Source of the DNA: Bacillota bacterium
GTDB taxonomy: Bacteria; Bacillota; Clostridia; Lachnospirales; Lachnospiraceae
Direction of reading: 5' to 3'
DNA length: 64,000 nt
NCBI GenBank assembly: GCA_023418475.1
Contig: JAEZZO010000085.1
Span: 1-64,000, forward strand
Shown: piece after piece, positions 26,384 through 35,530 of the stretch
How the letters are laid out: each line of letters begins with the position of its first letter
How positions within the stretch are numbered: position 1 is the first letter of the stretch
Notes under the pieces: generated by a model
What the model was told of the DNA's origin: nothing
The model's database searches: none
What the model saw: the letters and a program-made list of their open reading frames with translations, nothing else
Position numbers and translations under genes: made by a program

Positions 26384-28705
26384 ATGAAAAACAAGGCTAT
26401 CAGTAAATTAGAAAATGTTTTCGAAAATATGCTTGATGTAATTATGGTATTATCCCTGGAAGGACATGTATTATATGCAAACAAAGCAGCATGCCTTTTT
26501 TATGGATATAAAAAAGTTGAAATAGAAGAATTGAAAGTAAAGGATATTGATCGGGATATCTCACAGGAAGATATAAGATCCCTTTTAACTGAGGTATTGA
26601 ATAAAAACATTGAAATTGACGTTGTGCATACAAAGAAGAATAAAGAAAGAATTCCGGTGAAGGTTCGTTTAATGTCTGTTTCTTCAGAGGCAGGCAGGGA
26701 TAGGGCGGTTATCTGTGTAATTCATGATATGCATACCATGGTAGAAGAAAATGATAGAAATGGGATACTTAGTATGTCTTTTGATTTTGTGAATGAGGCT
26801 ATCATAATATTTGAAAAAGATTTCAGTATCAGCAGTTGGAATAGAAAGGCCGAGGAATTGTTTGGTTTACAGAAAACCGATGAGCTGACGGTTAAAAAAA
26901 GTTCAATTGTACCTGAGGATAAATGGGAGGAATTGCTGGTTATCTATGATAGATTAAAGAGAGGAGAGATGATATCCAATTATCTGACGTCCAGGTGTAA
27001 CAGAGAAAAAATAGAGATTCCGGTATTAGTTTCCTATTCTGCGTTTTATGACCATAATAGAGATTTATCGGCGTATGTTGGAATTTACAAAGAAATTACA
27101 GATGCTGAAATTGACAGGATGAAGCTGGAAAATATTCAGAATAAATCGATGATGGCGCTTGATGGTGGTAACTTTGGAATGTGGGACTATAATTTAATAA
27201 ATAATACGGCAGAAGTGTATAACCACATTATGGAGGGCGGAGGTATCGTACTTCAGGGAGGCAATGCCATTAAGCAATATATGGCAGAAGAAGATGTGGA
27301 ATATTGTATCGATAAAATTAAGCTTGCCAATAAACAAAATGATACGATTGATATAGAGGTACGTACGAAACAACAGTTTTCTGCAAAAATTAAATGGGTG
27401 CGGCTGAAAGGAAAAATATTTGAATATGATTTATACAATAAACCGGTTAGGATGGTTGGCACAATGGAAGATATCACGGCAACCAAAAAACTCGTTGAGG
27501 ATCTTACCGGTAAAAATGAAGAATTGAAGTGTCTGATGGAAAGTTCAAAGAAGGCAGATCGGTCAAAGAGTATGTTTTTGGCGAATATGAGCCATGAAAT
27601 CAGAACCTCTTTAAATGGAATAATTGTAGCAGCAGAAACCATAAAAAAAGATTTATTAAGTGATCAGCAAACAAAGCTCTTTTCCATAATTGAAAGCAGT
27701 GCGATGACTTTAAATGGAATTGTTACAGATATTCTGGATTTTTCGAAAATAGAGCAAGGTAAAATGCCACTTAATTATGACCTTATAGATATGGAAGAAA
27801 TGATGCAGACATTTGTAATAGAAATTCAAACTGCTGCTAATCGAAAGGGACTGGAAACAGGCTTTTATATTGATAATAGAACGCAGCATAGATATTATGC
27901 AGATATACAAAAAATCAAGCAAATTTTAAATAATATGATTTCAAATGCCTTGAAATTCACAGAAAAAGGAAGTGTTAATCTCAAAGTTCAATTACAGGAG
28001 GAAAATGAGGAATATGCAGATATCATTTTTCAGCTTGCCGATACGGGAATAGGAATTAAGACAGAGCTGCAGGAGCATATTTTCGAAGTCTTTTATCAGG
28101 CGGATGAATCTACAACAAAATCTTATTCCGGCACGGGACTTGGACTCGCTATATCGAAAAAGTATGCACAAGCGATGGATGGGAGATTAACCTTCACGAG
28201 TCAGGAGAATGTGGGAAGCGAATTCTGTTTCCAGTGCAGATTATATAAACAGCCCAGAGAAGCTTCGGAAACAGTTAGATCCGATTATGCAGAAATGGAG
28301 AAAATAATAACAAATAGAAAAGAAGAACTACATGAAGTGATGAAGAAAAAAATACTCAGTATTGATGATAATATGATTAATCAGGAATTGATAAAGAGAA
28401 TACTGGAGGAAGCCGGTTATGAAGTTTTTTTGGTTTATTCACCTGATAAGGCAATGCAGACACTTGCGGAGTGCAGACCGGACCTTATTCTAATGGATAT
28501 ACAATTACCCGGTAAGAATGGATATGAAATCACGCATGATATAAGAGAAAATAAGCTGTTTCAATCGATTCCGATCATCGCAATGACTGCATATACCAGG
28601 AAAGAGGATGAGGAGAAATGCAGGAAAGCAGGTATGAACGATTATGTTCCCAAACCACTTAAAATTTATACCTTAAAAGAGAAAATAAGCAGGTATATAG
28701 GGTGA
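26384..28705 (+). CDS. Hybrid histidine kinase: PAS-PAS-PAS-HisKA-HATPase-REC
   Basis: About 773 residues and no membrane segment. Three PAS-like regions (roughly 5-110, 120-230, 240-365) lead to a HisKA domain with MSHEIRTSLNG (phospho-His near 403), an ATPase domain (NNMISNALKFTEKG, ADTGIGI, GTGLGLAISKKYAQ) and a receiver domain from about 656 (SIDDNMINQ, LMDIQLPGKNGYE with Asp near 704, MTAYTR, PKPL). It should autophosphorylate in response to an intracellular signal and pass the phosphate to its own receiver. A GTG at 26375 is in frame, but TGGAG (26371-26375) fits the ATG at 26384. The next gene is a close paralogue 28 bases downstream; output partner unknown. Confidence 0.9.
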   Translation: MKNKAISKLENVFENMLDVIMVLSLEGHVLYANKAACLFYGYKKVEIEELKVKDIDRDISQEDIRSLLTEVLNKNIEIDVVHTKKNKERIPVKVRLMSVSSEAGRDRAVICVIHDMHTMVEENDRNGILSMSFDFVNEAIIIFEKDFSISSWNRKAEELFGLQKTDELTVKKSSIVPEDKWEELLVIYDRLKRGEMISNYLTSRCNREKIEIPVLVSYSAFYDHNRDLSAYVGIYKEITDAEIDRMKLENIQNKSMMALDGGNFGMWDYNLINNTAEVYNHIMEGGGIVLQGGNAIKQYMAEEDVEYCIDKIKLANKQNDTIDIEVRTKQQFSAKIKWVRLKGKIFEYDLYNKPVRMVGTMEDITATKKLVEDLTGKNEELKCLMESSKKADRSKSMFLANMSHEIRTSLNGIIVAAETIKKDLLSDQQTKLFSIIESSAMTLNGIVTDILDFSKIEQGKMPLNYDLIDMEEMMQTFVIEIQTAANRKGLETGFYIDNRTQHRYYADIQKIKQILNNMISNALKFTEKGSVNLKVQLQEENEEYADIIFQLADTGIGIKTELQEHIFEVFYQADESTTKSYSGTGLGLAISKKYAQAMDGRLTFTSQENVGSEFCFQCRLYKQPREASETVRSDYAEMEKIITNRKEELHEVMKKKILSIDDNMINQELIKRILEEAGYEVFLVYSPDKAMQTLAECRPDLILMDIQLPGKNGYEITHDIRENKLFQSIPIIAMTAYTRKEDEEKCRKAGMNDYVPKPLKIYTLKEKISRYIG

Positions 28706-28733
28706 GATTTATGCATTACGAAGGAGCTGTCAA

Positions 28734-30641
28734 ATGGAACGTCTGAAAGATTTGGAAAATATTTTTGAAAATATGATTGATATTGTATTTTTCTTGTCAC
28801 TGGATGGATCTGTCATTTATGCAAATCGTTCGGCAAGAGAGTTTTATGAATATAATGAAGAGGAATTTAAACAATTAAAGCTATGGGATATCGATAAAAA
28901 TGAAAAAAAATTCTTTGAAAAGGACAAGAACCGCCTTTTTGAAATACCGGATAAAGTAGTGGAAATTGAAGCAACACATACTTCGCGCAGTGGAAGTACA
29001 TTTCCGGTAAAGGTATGCATAACCTGTGTGACAGCAAAAACCGACAGAAACAAAGTATTAATCAATATGGTTTATAATATGGAGCAAATAAAAACAATTT
29101 CAAGACTTAACCGTGTTCTGGAACTATCCATTAATATTGTAAATGATGCAGTTTTGATATTTGATTTGGACTTTTCCATCAGCTTCTGGAATAAAAAAGC
29201 AGAGAACTTATTTGGTATTACAGAAAATAAATTAACGCAAGAAAATATGAGATGCTTAGTTCCTGAGGATAAACAAGAGGAATTAAATATATTGAAAAAC
29301 AAGCTTCGCAAGAAAGAATCGGTAGCGAGATATCGAAGTGTCAGAATGAATGGTCAGGGAGAAAGGATAGAACTGTTTATATCATATATCCCTTATATTG
29401 ATTACTATGACCAGTTAAGAGCATATATCGGAATTTATACAGAAGTAACAGATGAGGATATTTGTAAATTAGAACTGGAAGAATTTCAAAAAAAATCTGC
29501 CAAAGCTCTGGAAGGCGGTTATTTTGGTATTTGGGATTATAATTTTCTGACGAAAAAAGCAGAAGTATTAAATAACATGTGGAGTGATAAAACAGTTCAC
29601 TACAGAGATAAAATGAGTATAGCGAAACATATGGAAGTGGAAGATGTAAATAATATCTTTCACAAGCTGCAGCAGCTTAATAAGAGTAACGACAGAATAG
29701 ACGTTGAGTACAGAATAAAAAATTGTAATTATACGGATTTGAAGTGGGGAAGAGGTAAGGGCAGAATACTGGAGTATGATAAAAATGGTTCACCATTAAG
29801 GATGGTTGGTACTTTCGAAAATATAACAGAACGTAAAAAAATAGAGATGGAGTTGAAGCGTAAGCAGGAGCAACTGCAGAATATGGTTGCTTTAGCAGTG
29901 AAGTCCAATCGTTTGAAAGATCTTTTTCTTGCAAATATGAGCCATGAAATCAAAACACCTCTCAATGGAATTATCGTTGCAATAGAGTTGATTAAGAAAG
30001 AAGATCTGAATAGTATTCAAAAAGAATTATTTTCTTTTCTTGAAAATAGTGCGAGGTCACTGGAGACAACTATTTCAAATGCAATTGAATGCTCTGATTA
30101 TGAAGCTGATAATATGACATTAGAGATTACACGGGTAAATCTCGCTGAAATTACGAAAAATGCAATTATATCCATTCAGATGTCTGCTAATAAAAAGGGA
30201 TTGGCAACAGGATTTTATTGTGATCCGGGTACACAAAAATTTTATTTTGGAGATGGGAAGAAAATCAGGCAATGCCTGGATAATCTTATCTCAAATGCTG
30301 TAAAATTTACCAGCAAAGGATGGATTAAGTTAAGAATTAAACTGGTACAGGAAGAGGATAACTATGCAGATATAGTTTTTGAGATATGCGATACCGGCTC
30401 AGGAATTCGGGCTGATTTGCAGGAATATATTTTTGATCAATTTTTTCAAGATGGGATTAATTGTGCTGAAATAAATAAGGGTACCGGGTTGGGGTTAGCA
30501 ATTACCAAAAAATATGCCAGGATGATGGGCGGAGATCTGACTTTTTACAGTCAAGAGAAGGTGGGGTCTACCTTTCGATTGCAATGCAGACTTTATAAAT
30601 CGGAAAGTGATTTTGTTGAAAATAGTATGGCAGGAAACTGA
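28734..30641 (+). CDS. Histidine kinase paralogue without receiver: PAS-PAS-PAS-HisKA-HATPase
   Basis: 635 residues, a tandem duplicate of the preceding kinase. Matching landmarks include LENIFENMIDIVFFLSLDGSVIYANRSA at the start, KALEGGYFGIWDYN in the third PAS region, MSHEIKTPLNG (His near 403), LDNLISNAVKFTSKG, CDTGSGI and GTGLGLAITKKYARMMGG. The receiver domain of the first copy is absent; the protein ends just after the ATPase domain. The two kinases may heterodimerise, with this one phosphorylating the receiver of the other. AAGGAG lies about 8 bases before the ATG; the gap to the first copy is 28 bases, so they form an operon. Confidence 0.9.
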   Translation: MERLKDLENIFENMIDIVFFLSLDGSVIYANRSAREFYEYNEEEFKQLKLWDIDKNEKKFFEKDKNRLFEIPDKVVEIEATHTSRSGSTFPVKVCITCVTAKTDRNKVLINMVYNMEQIKTISRLNRVLELSINIVNDAVLIFDLDFSISFWNKKAENLFGITENKLTQENMRCLVPEDKQEELNILKNKLRKKESVARYRSVRMNGQGERIELFISYIPYIDYYDQLRAYIGIYTEVTDEDICKLELEEFQKKSAKALEGGYFGIWDYNFLTKKAEVLNNMWSDKTVHYRDKMSIAKHMEVEDVNNIFHKLQQLNKSNDRIDVEYRIKNCNYTDLKWGRGKGRILEYDKNGSPLRMVGTFENITERKKIEMELKRKQEQLQNMVALAVKSNRLKDLFLANMSHEIKTPLNGIIVAIELIKKEDLNSIQKELFSFLENSARSLETTISNAIECSDYEADNMTLEITRVNLAEITKNAIISIQMSANKKGLATGFYCDPGTQKFYFGDGKKIRQCLDNLISNAVKFTSKGWIKLRIKLVQEEDNYADIVFEICDTGSGIRADLQEYIFDQFFQDGINCAEINKGTGLGLAITKKYARMMGGDLTFYSQEKVGSTFRLQCRLYKSESDFVENSMAGN

Positions 30642-30671
30642 CTTTTACCTTAATTTCTAGATTAGTTTTTG

Positions 30672-30736
30672 TTGTAACATGTCAGACTATTTGTTATAAT
30701 CTAATAAATGATAGAATTATCGAACAATATGTAGAA
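30672..30736 (+). promoter_or_regulatory. Promoter and conserved leader of the TetR gene
   Basis: TTGTAA (30672-30677), 17-base spacer, TATAAT (30695-30700), extended -10 TGT. The initially transcribed region repeats that of the HD-GYP gene at 19063-19098. Confidence 0.8.
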
Positions 30737-30793
30737 GAAAGTATTTTGCCACAACGACTGATTTCATATAGAGAAAGGGAGAATATCAATAGT

Positions 30794-31390
30794 ATGAAGG
30801 CAAGTAAAAATGCGGATATATCTAGGTATATTAGAGATGCGGCATTTAGCCTTTTTTTGGAAAAAGGATATGATGGAACGAATATCAGAGAGATTGCCGA
30901 AGAAGCAGGTTATAAAGCACCATCCATTTATTTTTACTATAAATCCAAGGATGAATTGTTTCTTCAAGTATTAGAAGATGTTTGGCAAAATCATATTAGA
31001 GCAATAGAGAAATTAGTATTGTCAACTTCGAATATCTGTATAGATCCGAAAGAACTATTTCGGAAAAGAATAGAAGCCATTTATACTGATTTTGCTGCTT
31101 ACCGGTTTTTGCTTCGATATCGTGTATTTCCGGCAAGCGGATTGATGGATGCAATACGCGAAATATATCTTAAATGGGAACTTGCAGAGAAAGAATTACA
31201 CCAATCGATCATCTGTAAATTCCATCATCAAGAAAGTTATAATCGGAATATAGGCTGGGAAACTGTATATGTGCAATATAAGAGAACACTTAACAGAATT
31301 ATCAATGACATCGTAATCTCTGGAGAATTTATTGATGATAAGGATATCGATATGTATTGGAACCGATTATTATCAGAACTTCAGGATTAG
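30794..31390 (+). CDS. TetR family transcriptional regulator
   Basis: About 198 residues. The N-terminal HTH is typical: RDAAFSLFLEKGYDGTNIREIAEEAGYKAPSIYFYYKSKDELF (positions about 13-55). The C-terminal ligand domain is variable. The best start is the ATG at 30794; AAAGGGAG (30774-30781) lies 12 bases upstream, a little far, and an upstream TTG (30746) extends the frame without support. Its promoter and leader copy those of the HD-GYP gene. The downstream neighbour is an EAL gene after a folded 188-base segment; control of that gene is a reasonable guess but not shown. Confidence 0.88.
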   Translation: MKASKNADISRYIRDAAFSLFLEKGYDGTNIREIAEEAGYKAPSIYFYYKSKDELFLQVLEDVWQNHIRAIEKLVLSTSNICIDPKELFRKRIEAIYTDFAAYRFLLRYRVFPASGLMDAIREIYLKWELAEKELHQSIICKFHHQESYNRNIGWETVYVQYKRTLNRIINDIVISGEFIDDKDIDMYWNRLLSELQD

Positions 31391-31408
31391 TACACATATA
31401 AGTAGATT

Positions 31409-31596
31409 AGCCTGACAAAAGTCTGATCCAGGTTGTTTAAGATTATAGGAATGAATGTATCTATAATTCATTTGTACTTGCCTTTAACCTCACCTGATCA
31501 GCAAGGCAGGCAATCAGGAGAGACCCGGTCTGCGCCAAATAAATATAGATACACTCCTATACATCCGGTAAATGAATTTTAGGCTTTTGTCTGGCT
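31409..31596 (+). ncRNA. Candidate structured RNA (or palindromic element) before the EAL gene
   Basis: A nested set of pairings fills this gap. Outer stem: 31409-31424 with 31581-31596 (one mismatch, one G-U). Next: 31444-31450 with 31555-31561, and 31456-31465 with 31544-31553, both perfect. Inside: CCTGAT (31493-31498) with ATCAGG (31513-31518), whose 14-base loop contains AAGGCA (31503-31508) able to pair with TGCCTT (31479-31484), a pseudoknot. A small AGAC/GTCT hairpin follows (31521-31531). It does not match the c-di-GMP-I or -II riboswitch cores or other classes I can recall. A MITE-like palindrome is the main alternative. Confidence 0.5.
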
Positions 31597-31668
31597 GATG
31601 ATAAGAAGAGAATGAATAGGAACTACTTAGTTTACATGAGAGATGAACACATGTATGGAGGCGGCAGA

Positions 31669-32901
31669 GTGATACAACAGATAACAAATGATATTTTCCG
31701 CTATATCATGAAAGGAAATGAATTCAATGTTCATTTCCAACCAATTGTGAGTGTGGGAAAAGGAAAGTTAATTGGAATGGAGTCCCTGTTAAGGGCATCC
31801 TTTGATGGAGAAGGAATAACGCCGGGAGCTATATTTTCATACGCAAGAAAAGAAAAACGACTGTATGAATTAGATATTTTTTGTCATTCCCATGCGATGA
31901 AACAATATACAGGTGAACGTAGAGATGCGTTATTATTTGTAAATGTGGAAGCTTCCTTATTGCAGGATTATTTACGTAATCGCGATCAGATATTAGAAAA
32001 ACTGGATCGGCTTGGTATCGCAAGAAAATCAATTGTAATTGAAATCAGTGAGCGTATTGCGGAAGATGAGGAGTATCTGTCTGTAATTTCACAGGAATGT
32101 AAAAAGGCTGGATTTTTGGTGGCGATTGATGATGTGGGAACTAAAAATTCAAATCTTTGCCGAATCCTTAAGGTGATGCCTGATATTATTAAACTTGACC
32201 GATCAGTTATTAATAACATACACAAGGACTATATGAAACAGGAGGCGGTCAGAGGAATTTGTGAAGTCTGCCAAAGAATTGGAGCAATCCCAATTGCCGA
32301 AGGAACTGAGCTTGAAGAAGAAGTAGTAACTTGTATGCTGTGTGGAATAGACTGGTTTCAGGGCTTCTATTTTGATAAGGCAATGTCACCGGAATTAATA
32401 AGAGGTCAGTCTTATAGCAATAAATGCCGAAATCTTGCGGAAGAATATCGGCAGAGAGTAAATCTGATACATAAGCAAAATACCGTTCTTATAGACAGGC
32501 AGAAAAACGTATTTCATAAATTGTTAAGACTGGCGGAGCAAAAGAATAGCAGGGACGAGGAGGGCTTATTGTCTGAAATGGTACAATCCGATCCTTCCAT
32601 CGAATGCATCTATATTCTTAATGAGGATGGAATACAAATCTCCGATACAGTGTTTCGTGATTCTGTTGATATCAGGAATCAAATTACATTTTCTTCCATG
32701 AAAAAGGGAGATTATCATATCACAAAGCAATATTATTATCTGGTTGTTAATAAGAAGAAAAAAATATATGTTAGTCAACCCTATATTTCACAGTTGACCG
32801 GGAAACTCTGCAGAACAATATCCACCTTCTGTAAAGGAGAATACGTTCTTTGTGTAGACTTCTTCCAGAATAGTTTTAAAGACAGAGAGGTTATTGACTA
32901 A
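31669..32901 (+). CDS. EAL-domain protein, YkuI-like
   Basis: About 410 residues, soluble. Residues 1-245 form an EAL c-di-GMP phosphodiesterase domain in divergent form: FQPIVSV, GMESLLR (ESL for EAL), FVNVEASLL, IEISERI, IDDVGTKNSNL (usually DDFGTGYSSL), IIKLDRSVI, IAEGTELEEE and QGFYFDKA. All acidic catalytic positions and the Lys appear kept, so activity is possible. Residues 260-410 are a PAS/Cache-like C-terminal domain as in Bacillus YkuI. The frame runs from an ATG at 31612 with a poor ribosome site; GGAGG (31657-31661) lies 7 bases before a GTG at 31669, which is preferred. A folded segment precedes it. Confidence 0.85.
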   Translation: MIQQITNDIFRYIMKGNEFNVHFQPIVSVGKGKLIGMESLLRASFDGEGITPGAIFSYARKEKRLYELDIFCHSHAMKQYTGERRDALLFVNVEASLLQDYLRNRDQILEKLDRLGIARKSIVIEISERIAEDEEYLSVISQECKKAGFLVAIDDVGTKNSNLCRILKVMPDIIKLDRSVINNIHKDYMKQEAVRGICEVCQRIGAIPIAEGTELEEEVVTCMLCGIDWFQGFYFDKAMSPELIRGQSYSNKCRNLAEEYRQRVNLIHKQNTVLIDRQKNVFHKLLRLAEQKNSRDEEGLLSEMVQSDPSIECIYILNEDGIQISDTVFRDSVDIRNQITFSSMKKGDYHITKQYYYLVVNKKKKIYVSQPYISQLTGKLCRTISTFCKGEYVLCVDFFQNSFKDREVID

Positions 32902-33006
32902 TATAGCGAGAGCATGCTATACGGTAGTTGTAAAACAAAGTACTGACAAAAAGGCAAATCAGACTATTCCTACAGGAGAGGATTATCCTTCCTATATTGA
33001 TCTGCC

Positions 33007-34035
33007 TTATTCACTAATACCATCAAGACCACCGCAGGATTCCCTTTCAATGTATTGGATGGGGAGTAAAGTGGAATAAGGTTCACTTGATACATTTGCG
33101 ATAAGATCTGTTATGGTACGAAGACACTGGATAGCCATTTCCTCCATGGGAAGCTTAATAACGGAAAGAGAGGTGCTGGCGTATTCCTCCTGTTCCTTAT
33201 CGCCATTGCCAATGCTGATAAGCTCCAGATCATCCGGCAGTTTAATTCCATTTTTGTGAAAAGCACGCAAAGCACCGATCGCAATCGCATCCGACGCACA
33301 GAAAATGCAATCAGGAGAAGTTTTTCGATCGGATATCAGATCGATTGCACCGTTAAAACCGCCTGACATAGAATTAGATACTTTGCAGATATTTACAATA
33401 TCCAGGTTAAACTCCTTGCATTTTGAAAGAAAGCTGTTGATTCGTACGTCCATTCCTGGATAGGAAGATGCTGATGTAAGAACAGCAGCTTTTTTATGAC
33501 CTCTTCCGGCAAATATTTTAGCCGGCATAGTTCCCATTTCCTTATCATCTATATTCACGGTACAGTAATGACTGGAGGTACGATTATATAAGACGATTGG
33601 GAAGCTGAACTTATTACCTTCCAGGTAATTCATATCTGTCTCGGATGCATTACAGATGATAGCAGCATGATACATACTGTTTCGCAGGGATGTAATATCA
33701 CATAAGGTATCATTGGTATAGGGCTGTATCACTATTTCATATTGTTTCTTGGATTCCATAAGCTCTTTTTGAATTCCGCGTAAAAAACGCACCATCATAT
33801 GCGCACGGAAGTCTGTTGCCCAGAAGACAGCAATAATTAGTGGAAGATTTTCTGAACGGTCCCGAAGTCTTCTGGCGACGATATTAGGCTGATAGCCAAG
33901 GACTTTTGCAGCTTCCCAGACCCTATCCTGTGTTCGCACAGGAATATTGCGTTCTTCTGATTTGCCGCGAAGAACGATAGAAACGGTACTGGGAGAAAGC
34001 CCTGTATAAGCAGCAAGTTCCTTAATGCTTGCCAT
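33007..34035 (-). CDS. LacI family transcriptional repressor
   Basis: 342 residues. The N-terminal HTH reads SIKELAAYTGLSPSTVSIVLRGKSEERNIP and the hinge VLGYQPNIVARRLRDRS. The rest is a periplasmic-binding-protein-like effector domain (about 62-330) with CASDAIAIGALRAFHKNGIKLPDDLELISIGNGD near 245-280, typical of the family. AGGGGG lies 7 bases before the ATG. It is divergent from the sensor-like gene and close to the YesMN/ABC glycan locus, so repression of that locus by a sugar is likely though unproven. A decayed copy of part of a related gene lies at 16277-16386. Confidence 0.93.
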   Translation of the reverse strand: MASIKELAAYTGLSPSTVSIVLRGKSEERNIPVRTQDRVWEAAKVLGYQPNIVARRLRDRSENLPLIIAVFWATDFRAHMMVRFLRGIQKELMESKKQYEIVIQPYTNDTLCDITSLRNSMYHAAIICNASETDMNYLEGNKFSFPIVLYNRTSSHYCTVNIDDKEMGTMPAKIFAGRGHKKAAVLTSASSYPGMDVRINSFLSKCKEFNLDIVNICKVSNSMSGGFNGAIDLISDRKTSPDCIFCASDAIAIGALRAFHKNGIKLPDDLELISIGNGDKEQEEYASTSLSVIKLPMEEMAIQCLRTITDLIANVSSEPYSTLLPIQYIERESCGGLDGISE

Positions 34036-34346
34036 ATTTTACCCCCTTTGATGAGAATAGTAGTTGATCTGCAAAAGTCAAAACTATATGAAGTAATATA
34101 TCAGATAGAATATAGTTGCATTCATGTTCTATAATTACTTTCTATTTTGGCTTATGACAAATAAATGATGATATATTGTTATTTTTTACAATTGATTATA
34201 AAGGATATTAATCTATAAATCAAGTAAACGTCTATAACTTAGAAAGCAATATCATATTACCAGGCAGATGCAGTTCTTGGCTAAACAGAGTATGAATGAT
34301 TTATTTGCTTCGGATGATTTAATCCGATGAGACATTGCAAGAGCAA
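34036..34346. other. Divergent regulatory region, LacI gene and sensor gene
   Basis: About 310 very AT-rich bases between the LacI gene and the promoter of the sensor gene. It should contain the LacI operator(s); a segment GTAAACGTCTATA near 34227 is suggestive of a LacI-type half site but is not a clear palindrome. No ORF. Confidence 0.35.
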
Positions 34347-34375
34347 TTGATAAATTTCGATACTTCTGCTAAAAT
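34347..34375 (+). promoter_or_regulatory. Promoter of the sensor-only gene
   Basis: TTGATA (34347-34352), 17-base spacer, TAAAAT (34370-34375), 42 bases before the start codon. Confidence 0.65.
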
Positions 34376-34417
34376 ATAGAAAAGATCCGAAATAAGCTGG
34401 AAGAAAAGAGATGGAAG

Positions 34418-35374
34418 ATGCAAAAAATCAGAAGAAAAATTAAATTAACATTATTGCTGTTCCTTTCTTTCCTGTCCCTATTTGTAAATATCTTAGCGGG
34501 ATTTATTCTTATGAAATATAACTATCACCATTTTATTGAGTTATCAAAATCACATATGGAGCAGCAGTATCAAAATCTAACACAGCACATGGCAGTCATG
34601 GGAGAGTACACTCGTTTCTTTTCTGAAAATTCCAAATTGATCCATTCGATCCAAGAAGAGGAGTGGAGTGATGTAAATGCGGAAATTCTGGAATTTCTTC
34701 AGAGTTCAAATGAAATAGTTGGGGGAAGAATTTATCTGCTTCAGGAGGATAGCATCCGTTGTGTCGTCAGTAGTAGTATTAAACGCTTTATTGATGTAAA
34801 ACCCGAGGAATTACGTAATTTGCTGAAGCTGCAGAGTAGCAGCAGATATCATTCCCAGTGGTTTTTTAGAAAGGAATTATCAGGAGACTATAATTGCCTA
34901 AGCTATCTGTTCCCTATTTATAAGGACGATAACCTACTGGGATTTTTTGTAATAGATGTAAATTGGAAAGCATTAACCGAGAAAGTCAGGGGTAATAAAA
35001 ATACGTTTTGGCAGGAAACTTTACTGGTGCGTACCAGTAATAATATCTGGAATGAGACTTCGTCATGGAATGAGCTTATCAACAATAGAATTGTGTCGGA
35101 GGATCATAGTAATTACAGGAATAAATCGACAGTGATATCCTATCAAAAATTGACACAATCCGAAGACTATTTTATACAGATTATATCCTTAAAGCTTTAT
35201 CGAGTCTTCCTTCCCTTGTGTGTGACACTTTCTGTTCTATTTATAGCTAGCATAATAATATTTGCATTTTTTATAGAGATCATAACAAACAGCATCATGC
35301 TGCCGCTTGCAGATATACAAGATAAAATAAAGAAAACATTAAGCGAAGTAAAGATAATCGATACGAAGGAATAG
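34418..35374 (+). CDS. Membrane sensor protein with extracellular Cache-like domain and no output domain
   Basis: 318 residues with the plan of the sensing half of a YesM-type kinase. A membrane helix at about 10-32, an extracellular domain of some 230 residues with the Cache-like phrase YNCLSYLFPIYKDDNLLGFFVIDVNW, a second helix at about 265-290 and then only 28 cytoplasmic residues (MLPLADIQDKIKKTLSEV), like the first helix of a HAMP domain, before the stop. No kinase or HTH follows in any frame; the next gene is convergent. It may be a natural accessory sensor acting with the adjacent YesM-like kinase, or a truncated kinase. No strong ribosome site is visible. Confidence 0.75.
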   Translation: MQKIRRKIKLTLLLFLSFLSLFVNILAGFILMKYNYHHFIELSKSHMEQQYQNLTQHMAVMGEYTRFFSENSKLIHSIQEEEWSDVNAEILEFLQSSNEIVGGRIYLLQEDSIRCVVSSSIKRFIDVKPEELRNLLKLQSSSRYHSQWFFRKELSGDYNCLSYLFPIYKDDNLLGFFVIDVNWKALTEKVRGNKNTFWQETLLVRTSNNIWNETSSWNELINNRIVSEDHSNYRNKSTVISYQKLTQSEDYFIQIISLKLYRVFLPLCVTLSVLFIASIIIFAFFIEIITNSIMLPLADIQDKIKKTLSEVKIIDTKE

Positions 35375-35424
35375 AAGAAAAGGATCACAATTAAATTCAA
35401 GCATAATTTTTCCGAATAAGTGAT

Positions 35425-35466
35425 ACCGGTTAATCTTATTAGGATTTATCTATTGTGTTAACCGGT
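35425..35466. terminator. Hairpin between convergent sensor and kinase genes
   Basis: Perfect 9-bp stem ACCGGTTAA (35425-35433) with TTAACCGGT (35458-35466), 24-base loop. It lies in the gap between the convergent sensor and kinase genes. Confidence 0.5.
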
Positions 35467-35530
35467 AAATCTTCCAATGGTTTATCTATAATGATATTCG
35501 CTTATGAAGCATGAGAAGCAAGAATGAAAT

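Noticed and set aside
31409..31596. Known c-di-GMP, TPP or glycine riboswitch before the EAL gene
   Set aside because: Short phrases (ACCTGATC, GGAGAGACC) recall TPP and glycine aptamers, but the remaining conserved bases are absent.
32894..33079. 61-codon ORF after the EAL gene
   Set aside because: It has no ribosome site, overlaps the end of the LacI gene on the other strand, and its composition looks random.
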